This document shows, in pieces, positions 1-5,452 of a DNA stretch of 8,676 bases (the first letter of the stretch is position 1; the number at the start of each line of letters is the position of its first letter). Both the position numbers and the translations under genes were made by a program. The stretch covers positions 1-8,676 of the forward strand of contig CASELB010000171.1 of NCBI GenBank assembly GCA_949288685.1. The letters are read 5' to 3'. The notes beneath the pieces are model-generated. The model worked only from the letters and a program-made list of their open reading frames with translations. It was not told where the DNA came from and made no database searches. The stretch comes from an uncultured bacterium. GTDB lineage: Bacteria > Cyanobacteriota > Vampirovibrionia > Gastranaerophilales > Gastranaerophilaceae.

Positions 1-89
1 AACTATACTCCTTAAAAAAAACGACGATACACATATCCCTAATCAACAGCTATGGACAATATAAGTACATAGCTTTTCTTTTGTTTTAA

Positions 90-109
90 AGCGCCCGTTT
101 ACGGGCGCT
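90..109. terminator. GC-rich hairpin, probable (possibly bidirectional) terminator
   Basis: A perfect 8-bp stem (AGCGCCCG / CGGGCGCT) with a TTTA loop stands in very AT-rich sequence, 9 bp past the stop codon of the minus-strand rhodanese gene. On the minus strand it is followed by only a short T run (TTT, then AAAA). On the plus strand it is followed by the T-rich TGTCTTTATATTATT. It could therefore end transcription from both sides, including any plus-strand gene that finishes left of it. Confidence 0.75.
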
Positions 110-118
110 GTCTTTATA

Positions 119-505
119 TTATTCCTGAGTAACCGCGTAGTGCAAATCTTCTGTCCAGGTTTGGTATCCGCCAAGAAGTGTCATGACAGGAAAATTATGT
201 TCTGCAAATTTGATTGCCGCTTTTGCTCCGAGCAGGCATGTTGCATTATAGCAGCTTACAATTGTCGGGATATCTCTCTCCAGTGTGTCCAGCTTTGACT
301 CTATTTCTTCATAAGGTATAGAGATTGCCCCCGGAATATGACCTTTTTCATAGTCTTCTTTTTTTCTTACATCAACAAGTCTTGCTCCTGTTTCCTCCAT
401 TGTTTCTTTTAAGTTATACGGACTTACTGTGTATGCAAGCATTTTTGAAAAGTATTTAAGTGCTTTTTCTGTATTGTTTCTATATTCATTACATTTGTTT
501 TCCAT
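119..505 (-). CDS. Single-domain rhodanese-like protein
   Basis: The product is 128 residues, the usual size for a stand-alone rhodanese domain plus a short helical N-terminal extension. It has no signal peptide, so it is probably cytoplasmic. Family landmarks are the VDVR strand at 44-47 (first CH2A-like motif, followed by a Glu/Lys-rich helix), GHIPGAISIP at 55-64, the active-site loop beginning at Cys85 (SCYNATC, second Cys at 90), and GGYQTW at 112-117. Rhodaneses carry sulfane sulfur as a cysteine persulfide and pass it to thiols or cyanide; Cys85 is the expected persulfide carrier. The loop is CxNxxC rather than the classic CxxGxR, so the acceptor cannot be predicted. The start is supported by a GGAGGT SD site 6 nt upstream. 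It is the second gene of a pair with the DUF308 protein upstream (11 bp gap). The family is certain; the specific role is not. Confidence 0.88.
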   Translation of the reverse strand: MENKCNEYRNNTEKALKYFSKMLAYTVSPYNLKETMEETGARLVDVRKKEDYEKGHIPGAISIPYEEIESKLDTLERDIPTIVSCYNATCLLGAKAAIKFAEHNFPVMTLLGGYQTWTEDLHYAVTQE

Positions 506-511
506 TTATTA

Positions 512-517
512 ACCTCC
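512..517 (-). promoter_or_regulatory. Ribosome binding site overlapping the upstream stop codon
   Basis: Read on the minus strand, the DUF308 stop codon TAG runs directly into GAGGT, forming TAGGAGGT. The last base of the stop is thus part of a near-perfect SD site for the rhodanese gene, whose ATG follows after TAATAA. This implies translational coupling of the two genes and fixes the rhodanese start. Confidence 0.75.
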
Positions 518-1050
518 TATATTCTCGCAAATTTTGTTGCCATAAAAACGGTAAGCATTGACATTCCGGTTACCAGCAGGCTTATACCGAGCAGTATACC
601 TACAGTCCATAACGCTGTTTGCGGCAGACCGATTATTATAATAAATCCCAGAAAAAATTGAAGAACCCCTGATATTAAGTTCATCCACCACATATTTACA
701 AGTCCTCTTGTTTCAAAAGCAAACGCTGTTGATGCTATACTCTCCAGAATAAAGTAAACTCCTATGGCGGATGTTATTATTAAAAGATTAAATACAGGAT
801 AAAAGAACAGGAAAATCCCTGATAATAACAGCAAAACTCCGATGGCTATATTTAAAAATACATGCCTTATATACTTTCTTTCCATTATAGAATTTACTAT
901 TCTGTAAATTCCGTATGCGGCAAGAATTATCGCCAGCACTGCAGCAATTGCCATACTCGTTACTTTGGGCAGAACAAGCATAATTATACCCATAATAAGC
1001 ATAAATATTCCGTCCATGCCTACAAAATTTAAAAACCTTCTCTCTAACAT
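517..1050 (-). CDS. DUF308/HdeD-like six-span membrane protein
   Basis: The product is 177 residues and almost wholly hydrophobic. About six membrane segments can be seen, near residues 10-28, 33-53, 65-84, 88-110, 121-141 and 146-170, with short charged links such as MERKYIR (57-62) and FETRG (112-116). The three repeated hairpins, with Gly/Leu-rich pairs such as GIFMLIMGIIML and SGIFLFFYP, match the HdeD/DUF308 architecture. HdeD is linked to acid resistance in enteric bacteria, but the biochemical function of the wider family is not established, so I do not assign one. The start has a GGAGT SD site 5 nt upstream. The gene leads a two-gene unit with the rhodanese gene. No clear -35/-10 pair was found in the T- and A-rich 142 bp upstream, only weak CATAAT-type boxes. 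Confidence 0.8.
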   Translation of the reverse strand: MLERRFLNFVGMDGIFMLIMGIIMLVLPKVTSMAIAAVLAIILAAYGIYRIVNSIMERKYIRHVFLNIAIGVLLLLSGIFLFFYPVFNLLIITSAIGVYFILESIASTAFAFETRGLVNMWWMNLISGVLQFFLGFIIIIGLPQTALWTVGILLGISLLVTGMSMLTVFMATKFARI

Positions 1051-1192
1051 GATTTACTCCTTTTATATTTTAGTTTATTGCGTTTTTTTTTAGTTTAATT
1101 ATGCCGGAGAATTATTTTTTATTATTTTTTTACTCCTAATGTGTAATTTTTTTGTACTGGCAAATTTTTTTATGTTCGGGTTTAATATAGTT

Positions 1193-2047
1193 ATGCGGGT
1201 AAATAATATACAATCACAATCACTAAATAGTACAACAAATTATTCAAATCCGGCGTTTTTAGCTATGAAGGCGTCAGGATTTAGCGGAATAGACTATTTT
1301 TGTATGCGGAAGTTGAAAGCTCCGATAGAGAAATTTGATACATTAAAAGATTTTCAACGTTGGGCACTGGAGCGGATTAAGAATAAATTTTTGGAAGCGG
1401 AGTATGGCGGTCGCGGAAAAAATACTAAAATAGAACGTAAAGATATAATTAACCAGTGGCTGCAAGGCATGCTTGCAAATACAAAAAAATATACTTATGC
1501 TTTTGCGCTGGTAGTTTTGCAAAATATAATTCACGGACTTAAGCCTGATAATGATGACCTGCCGGTTATTTATAATGATAATGCGCTTACGGAAACTCTT
1601 AAGGAGATATCAGGTAAAGTTGAACAGAATAAGGATGCACCGGTAAGTTTTCGTAATATTTATAAAAAACATTTGTTGTCGCTATTGCCGCAGACAACCA
1701 ATAAAGATGATGAAAACTGGGTGATTATAAAATCAATACCGCATGACCCCAGACATTACGAAGATAATATTACGCGGCTGCAACTTCTTTCCCACCGTTC
1801 GTGGTGTACCAAGACCTCAAATGCGCGTACTCATTTACTGTACGGTGATATACATATTTTGCTTGAAAAAGGGCAGCCCAGAGTTGCTTTAAGATTTTTT
1901 GAGGATACTATTGATGAAATACAAAGTATCGGCAACCGTGGAATTAATCCGAAAGATGTTCAGGTTATAGAAAAATACGTTAATGCTAACGGATATACCC
2001 TTAATAAAGATATTTTATTAGAAATTAGCAGACTTAAGCAAAAATAA
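1193..2047 (+). CDS. Uncharacterised protein with C-terminal WC/GD module
   Basis: From the ATG at 1193 the product is 284 residues with no signal peptide or membrane segment. An earlier in-frame ATG at 1139 would add an unlikely Phe-rich 18 residues. Residues 1-30 are polar and probably disordered (MRVNNIQSQSLNS...). Residues 45-115 look helical and basic. The C-terminal part (about 195-265) holds the most family-like text: SWCTKT at 203-208, LLYGDIHILLEKGQPRVALRF around 215-235 and IDEIQSIGNRG at 240-250. The pattern WC...A..L..GD..i....g.P.valRf....I.EiQ...N resembles domains I recall in PcfJ-like and phage-associated proteins, but I cannot name the family with certainty. No SD precedes the ATG; TTTAATATAG lies 3-12 nt before it, so the mRNA could be leaderless. 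The gene is alone on its strand between two minus-strand units and its function is unknown. Confidence 0.75.
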   Translation: MRVNNIQSQSLNSTTNYSNPAFLAMKASGFSGIDYFCMRKLKAPIEKFDTLKDFQRWALERIKNKFLEAEYGGRGKNTKIERKDIINQWLQGMLANTKKYTYAFALVVLQNIIHGLKPDNDDLPVIYNDNALTETLKEISGKVEQNKDAPVSFRNIYKKHLLSLLPQTTNKDDENWVIIKSIPHDPRHYEDNITRLQLLSHRSWCTKTSNARTHLLYGDIHILLEKGQPRVALRFFEDTIDEIQSIGNRGINPKDVQVIEKYVNANGYTLNKDILLEISRLKQK

Positions 2048-2048
2048 A

Positions 2049-2717
2049 TTACTCTGATATCATTCTTGCGGGTAAATGTTCGTTAAGCAGGCTTGTCGTA
2101 AGTGCCATTGCTGCATTTTTGTTTTTGAAAACGCCTGCCTGTAGTGTATAACCACCGTTTACTTCTTTTATAACCGGTTGTAATGACGGGTCGGTTTCAT
2201 TTACGATATCTTTTGCTATTTTTACCTGATCATAGGTATTGTAATGACCTATGTAAACTCTGTATGTAAGATTAAGTTCGTGCGTTACGGGAACTGTAGC
2301 CTGCGCAGCCTCTTGCGGAGTAACAATTTTTATTTCCGGAACGGTAACATTTAATTCAACCGGCGGCAGAGGTGCTTGTTCATTACTGTTTGCGGCATTA
2401 ATTATATCTTTTGCTTTTTCATCTGTTGCAATTTCAGGCGGTTGCTCTGCTGCAACTGTTTTACTCTGGTCTTCCTGCTGGATTTCAAGAAGTCTGTTAT
2501 CTACAAATTTTTTAAGGTAAACATTGTTTTCCGTCTCGGTCATTTCACTTGTATTATCACCGATAGAAACATCTACATCCGGGGTAAAACAGTTTACTAT
2601 AATAGTAAAGACTACAAGCATCAGTACAAATGTACCGCAAAACAGTTTTAATATGCTTATATCTTTTTTTTCTCTGGGTTTTAAATATTTTTTATATCCG
2701 AATTTTTTGTTGCTCAT
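2049..2717 (-). CDS. Membrane-anchored SPOR-domain protein
   Basis: The product is 222 residues with a classic SPOR-protein layout. It has a basic cytoplasmic N-terminus (1-19, many Lys), a single membrane span at about 21-43, a low-complexity Glu/Gln/Pro-rich linker (about 50-148), and a C-terminal SPOR domain (about 150-221) starting YRVYIGHYNTYDQV and containing GGYTLQAGVFKNKNAAMAL. SPOR domains bind denuded glycan strands of peptidoglycan and often place proteins at the division site, so a cell-wall or division role in the periplasm is likely. It is not a recognisable FtsN, and no enzyme domain is present. It is the last gene of the HEAT-queC-DUF366 run: 5 bp separate it from the DUF366 stop, and a GGAG SD inside that gene's end lies 10 nt before the ATG. 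Its stop codon is 1 bp from the stop of the opposing plus-strand gene. Confidence 0.85.
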   Translation of the reverse strand: MSNKKFGYKKYLKPREKKDISILKLFCGTFVLMLVVFTIIVNCFTPDVDVSIGDNTSEMTETENNVYLKKFVDNRLLEIQQEDQSKTVAAEQPPEIATDEKAKDIINAANSNEQAPLPPVELNVTVPEIKIVTPQEAAQATVPVTHELNLTYRVYIGHYNTYDQVKIAKDIVNETDPSLQPVIKEVNGGYTLQAGVFKNKNAAMALTTSLLNEHLPARMISE

Positions 2718-2722
2718 CTTAT

Positions 2723-3280
2723 TTACACTCCGCGGACTTTTGTACCTGCAAGTATTATATCATCAATTTCTTCGCTGTATCGTTTCATAACCTCGACAGC
2801 AAACTCTTTTATATTATCAATTCCGAGTTCGCTCTTTAATCCGGACGCTTTAACCGGTGCGCCTTCTGATAAAATATTAACACCTGTATGGATTAATGTC
2901 GAAGTTATGGACTTGGTTGCGATAGATACGGTTAATTTTTTACCCTCAAAAAATAAATCGTCTCCGCTGCGTTTTATTTTGTAACCGTACTCCTCAAGAA
3001 GTTCTTTGATTGTACAGATTAACAATCTTTGTCTGAAAACGCCTTCCGGCAGATTTACACCGAATTGTTCCGAAATAAAACTCAGCATAGATTTACTGTA
3101 AATTGGCTCATTGTTAATAACATCCTCTATGTCGACCATTTCTGAAAGTTTAACTTCACATTCTCCGCAAAATGCAACAATCGCATCTCCGCGGAGTTTG
3201 TAGTTTTTATAAATCCAGTGAGGGCATAACTGTGAGCCTATATATTTAACTTCCTCGTCTATGTATTTAGTTTCCATCAT
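2723..3280 (-). CDS. DUF366 family protein (COG2029-like)
   Basis: The product is about 185 residues from the ATG at 3280; an adjacent ATG at 3277 is equally possible. I recognise the DUF366 family, known mainly from archaea and some bacteria, by SQLCPHWIY, GDAIVAFCGECEVKLSEMVDIEDV, SMLSFISEQFG, QRLLICTIKELL, GDDLFFEGKKLTVSIATKS and a C-terminal AGTKVRGV. The family has no established reaction. The GDDL..egKKLtVSIAT stretch resembles the nucleotide-binding core of lipoate/biotin ligases, which suggests a small-molecule or acyl-adenylate fold; that is inference. The reading frame overlaps the 3' end of queC by 14 nt with no clear SD of its own, so it is probably translated by coupling to queC. 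The gene order suggests a function tied to 7-deazaguanine metabolism or tRNA modification, but the sequence alone does not prove it. Confidence 0.8.
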   Translation of the reverse strand: MMETKYIDEEVKYIGSQLCPHWIYKNYKLRGDAIVAFCGECEVKLSEMVDIEDVINNEPIYSKSMLSFISEQFGVNLPEGVFRQRLLICTIKELLEEYGYKIKRSGDDLFFEGKKLTVSIATKSITSTLIHTGVNILSEGAPVKASGLKSELGIDNIKEFAVEVMKRYSEEIDDIILAGTKVRGV

Positions 3281-3938
3281 CAAATAATTGTTCTACCAGT
3301 TTCTTGCAATTATTATTAATTAACGCCTGTTTAAGGTTTATACACGATTCACATTTCCCGCAATTCTTTTCCGCTTTGTTGTAACAGCTTCTTACTAATT
3401 CCAGCGGGATACCCTTATTCAGAGCAATTTTAACTATATCATCCTTGGTACAATTTATCAAGGGGGCGTAAACTTTTGGTTTTACAAGGGTTGAAAGTTC
3501 AAAGGATAAATTAATTCTTTCTCTGAATTCTTTTGTATTGTCGGGAAAAGTTTTTCCTTCCTGCGCATTTGCCCCGAAAAGGATGTGGGTAAAATTATAT
3601 GTATCTGCAAATGCTGCTGCAATGTTTAAAAACAGTCCGTTTCTGTTCGGCACCCATACGGATTTCATACTCTCATTTGTTTGAAGATTTTTATCAGGTA
3701 TATTATCCTCTGATACCAGTGCGGTCTTTGTAATCTCTTTTAGCCAGTCCAGTTTTATTACTTTGTGTTCTACATTATAATATTCACAGACTTTTTTTGA
3801 CGCCTTGATTTCTTTATCAACTGATTTCTGACCGTAATCAAATGTGAGGGCTAAAGTTATATTGTATTCATCTTTTGAACTCCCGAGGGTTACAACGGAA
3901 TCCAACCCGCCGGATAGAAGAATAACGGATTTTTTCAT
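3267..3938 (-). CDS. queC: 7-cyano-7-deazaguanine (preQ0) synthase QueC
   Basis: QueC is a cytoplasmic enzyme that converts 7-carboxy-7-deazaguanine to preQ0 with ATP and ammonia, in the queuosine tRNA pathway. The product is 223 residues, normal for the family. The N-terminal PP-loop SGGLDS at 9-14 binds ATP. TFDYGQKS lies at 32-39, the substrate-side motif VPNRNGLFLNIA at 96-107 and FGANAQEG at 121-128. Zinc is held by Cys185, Cys193, Cys196 and Cys199 (SCYNKAEKNCGKCESC). All key residues are present, so it should be active. The ATG directly abuts the stop codon of the HEAT-repeat gene (TAAATG), and a strong AGGAGG SD lies inside that gene's last codons. The DUF366 gene overlaps the 3' end. 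No other queuosine genes (queD, queE, queF, tgt) lie in the window. Confidence 0.96.
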   Translation of the reverse strand: MKKSVILLSGGLDSVVTLGSSKDEYNITLALTFDYGQKSVDKEIKASKKVCEYYNVEHKVIKLDWLKEITKTALVSEDNIPDKNLQTNESMKSVWVPNRNGLFLNIAAAFADTYNFTHILFGANAQEGKTFPDNTKEFRERINLSFELSTLVKPKVYAPLINCTKDDIVKIALNKGIPLELVRSCYNKAEKNCGKCESCINLKQALINNNCKKLVEQLFDDGN

Positions 3939-4892
3939 TTACTCTCCCTCCTCCTCGTATTCATCTATTAATTGTTGTGCTTCAGCTTTCAAATAATCAG
4001 AATACTCTTTGCCCGAAATTACTTCATCAAGGATTTGTCTGTCGGAAATATTATAAAGAGCAATTAAGGCATTCTTTTTCACTTCGTCGTCAGGGTCATT
4101 CAGGCAGGTTCTTATACATTCTTCCGCCCGCGCATCGTCACTGTTCATAAGGGCTTCAATTGCGTTAATTCTTACCATTGGTGATTCATCAAGAAGTGAT
4201 TTTTTAAGTGCTGAAAATATTTTTTCATTATGAACATTAAGTTTGCCCAGTGCTTCTATGATTTTTTCTTTTAGGAAAGAGAACTTGCTAAATACACCGT
4301 GCTTGCTGTCTAGTATTGATATAAGAGGGTCGACAGCTCTTAAGTCGCCTATAATTCCCAGTGCATTTGTTGCAGATTCTTTTAAATAAACAGATTTTTC
4401 ATTTTCGTCAGATACAAGATTAATAAGCGGTGTAACTGCATATTTGTCACCGATTTTACCGAGAGCGTCGGCGCAGGCAAGTCTGACTTTGTAATTCTCG
4501 TCTTTGTTGTTCATGCAATCAAGAAGAATTGTAACGTATGCAGTATCTTTATGATTTGCAATAGCTTTAGCACATATTACTCTCAGATTAATACTTTCAT
4601 CGCTGTCTTCCTCAGGCTTTTTGACAAGCAGTTTAACAATTGGTGTGAGCAAAGATTTGTCACGGTAATTGTCAGAACACTTTACAATTTGAATTAAATA
4701 TTCCGGATTGGAAATTGTTTGCAGAAGGTAGTTGTATATTTCAATCAGATTTTCTCTGTCATAAAATTCTTCAAGACCGGATATGTTATGCAGAACCTCA
4801 TTGTGGTCAATATCTTTATTGAGTCCACATTGCAGAGCTATAGAATTCAAATCTATTCCACAATTCTCATTCACACAAACAAGATACAACAA
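3939..4892 (-). CDS. HEAT-repeat protein
   Basis: The protein is about 317 residues from a TTG at 4892. It consists of tandem helical HEAT/PBS-lyase-like repeats. Clear units are VRLACADALGKIGDKYAVTPLINLV (about 136-160), KESATNALGIIGDLRAVDPLISIL (171-194), EKIIEALGKLN (209-219), VRINAIEALMNSDD (240-253) and VKKNALIALYNIS (271-283). The A.AL..IGD..AV..L pattern is typical of this superhelical scaffold. Such proteins act as protein-binding platforms, and in photosynthetic cyanobacteria as phycobilin lyases; nothing here points to a bilin partner. It has no signal peptide or membrane span. The start is uncertain: the frame is open back to a TAA at 4943-4941, there is no ATG before about residue 127, and no SD precedes the TTG codons. 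An ATT or ATA start nearer 4910-4925 is possible. The acidic tail EYEEEGE also encodes the SD of queC. Confidence 0.82.
   Translation of the reverse strand: MLYLVCVNENCGIDLNSIALQCGLNKDIDHNEVLHNISGLEEFYDRENLIEIYNYLLQTISNPEYLIQIVKCSDNYRDKSLLTPIVKLLVKKPEEDSDESINLRVICAKAIANHKDTAYVTILLDCMNNKDENYKVRLACADALGKIGDKYAVTPLINLVSDENEKSVYLKESATNALGIIGDLRAVDPLISILDSKHGVFSKFSFLKEKIIEALGKLNVHNEKIFSALKKSLLDESPMVRINAIEALMNSDDARAEECIRTCLNDPDDEVKKNALIALYNISDRQILDEVISGKEYSDYLKAEAQQLIDEYEEEGE
3946..3955 (-). promoter_or_regulatory. queC ribosome binding site inside the HEAT gene
   Basis: The Glu-rich C-terminal codons of the HEAT-repeat gene read AGGAGGAGGG on the minus strand, a purine run containing perfect SD cores 7-11 nt ahead of the queC ATG. 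Because the HEAT stop codon immediately precedes that ATG, the two genes are almost certainly co-transcribed and translationally linked. Confidence 0.7.
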
Positions 4893-4915
4893 ATACCCGT
4901 GATTAGCAATAATCT

Positions 4916-4930
4916 TTACAATTATTGTAA
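4916..4930. promoter_or_regulatory. Perfect 15-bp palindrome, candidate Fur-family operator
   Basis: TTACAATTATTGTAA is a perfect inverted repeat of 7 bp around one central base. The 7-1-7 spacing and the AATnATT core match the general shape of Fur, Zur and PerR boxes (PerR consensus TTATAATnATTATAA, two differences here). It lies about 3-17 bp downstream of the start point predicted from the -10 box at 4940-4945, a good place for a repressor to block transcription of the HEAT-queC-DUF366-SPOR unit. The regulator is inferred; an isolated palindrome this size can also occur by chance in AT-rich DNA. Confidence 0.45.
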
Positions 4931-4939
4931 CGGTATAAA

Positions 4940-4945
4940 ATTATA
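4940..4945 (-). promoter_or_regulatory. Candidate -10 box for the HEAT-queC operon
   Basis: Minus-strand TATAAT is a perfect -10 hexamer in the 56-bp gap between the zinc-ribbon and HEAT genes. The -35 position 17 bp upstream (CTTTTA, inside the end of the zinc-ribbon gene) is poor, so activity may be weak or need an activator. A start near 4933 would give a leader of about 40 nt up to the TTG at 4892. Confidence 0.4.
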
Positions 4946-4948
4946 AGA

Positions 4949-5302
4949 TTACTTTTTCTTTATAAAAGCGCCGCCGAATTTTGATTTTCTAAGCGGTTTA
5001 ATTCTGTGTCCGCGGTTGGAGATTACACCGGGGCGGAATGTGTACCCGCAGTTAATGCATTGGATTTTGTTACCGCGTAGTTGTTTTTGTCTGTAATAAT
5101 TTTTAAATTTACATTTAGGACACTTGATACTGTATCTTGTATTTTTAGGAACTCTGCGTGCGCGGCGTTTGTTTATGTCCGCCTGAACATTTGAAAAAGA
5201 ATCATACTGAACATTAGCGGCATTAGAACCTTTTGCAAATACGGTTATCCCGGTCAGGGTTAATGTGCAAAGTGTCAGTAATATAATGATTAGTTTTTTC
5301 AT
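4949..5302 (-). CDS. Exported small basic zinc-ribbon protein
   Basis: The product is 117 residues from the ATG at 5302; a GTG directly before it (5305) is also usable. An AAGGA SD lies 9 nt before the ATG or 6 nt before the GTG. The N-terminus is a typical Sec signal peptide: MKK, a hydrophobic core through LTGITV, and a likely cut after VFA (about residue 24, numbering from the GTG). Mature residues 45-60 are Arg/Lys-rich. A four-cysteine zinc ribbon follows: CPKC at 62-65 and CINC at 83-86, separated by a basic 17-residue loop. The tail is very basic (GHRIKPLRKSKFGGAFIKKK). The protein has no enzyme motif, and I do not recognise the family. Export of a treble-Lys/Arg zinc ribbon suggests binding to an acidic envelope polymer or nucleic acid, which is speculation. 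It has its own promoter in the divergent region and may read through into the HEAT gene. Confidence 0.78.
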   Translation of the reverse strand: MKKLIIILLTLCTLTLTGITVFAKGSNAANVQYDSFSNVQADINKRRARRVPKNTRYSIKCPKCKFKNYYRQKQLRGNKIQCINCGYTFRPGVISNRGHRIKPLRKSKFGGAFIKKK

Positions 5303-5325
5303 CACGCAAAATCCTTTTTTACAGC

Positions 5326-5354
5326 ATTGTATCAGTTTTTATTAAGGGGTGCAA
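5326..5354 (-). promoter_or_regulatory. Promoter of the zinc-ribbon gene
   Basis: On the minus strand, TTGCAC (5354-5349) and TACAAT (5331-5326) are separated by exactly 17 bp, and a TG one base before the -10 makes it an extended -10 (TGATACAAT). The predicted start near 5319 leaves a short leader of about 17 nt that still contains the AAGGA ribosome binding site. Confidence 0.65.
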
Positions 5355-5398
5355 GTAGGTAATTTTTATAAATATTTTTATTATTTGATTATCGCTGC

Positions 5399-5427
5399 TT
5401 GTACACAAAACTCTGTTGTTATATAAT
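5399..5427 (+). promoter_or_regulatory. Promoter of the oxidoreductase-pgsA-trmL-nnrD operon
   Basis: TTGTAC (5399-5404) and a perfect TATAAT (5422-5427) are separated by 17 bp. The predicted start near 5434 leaves about 19 nt before the ATG at 5453, including the AAGGGTG ribosome binding site. This argues against the longer open frame that begins at 5399. Confidence 0.65.
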
Positions 5428-5452
5428 TTTGTTAATAAAGGGTGAAGTAAGT

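Noticed and set aside
1139..1192. N-terminal extension of the orphan protein from an ATG at 1139
   Set aside because: It adds a Phe-rich 18-residue stretch with no SD. The polar start MRVNNIQ at 1193 looks like a normal N-terminus.
2376..2839. Open plus-strand frames opposite the SPOR and DUF366 genes
   Set aside because: They are antisense to well-supported genes, have Cys/Phe-rich low-information translations and lack SDs.
3267..3938. QueC as part of a DNA 7-deazaguanine (Dpd) modification or defence island
   Set aside because: No dpd genes, nuclease or transglycosylase lie nearby; the context is housekeeping.
5399..5452. Longer start for the oxidoreductase
   Set aside because: This stretch contains the promoter, and the added residues precede the Rossmann strand. 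The ATG at 5453 has a good SD.
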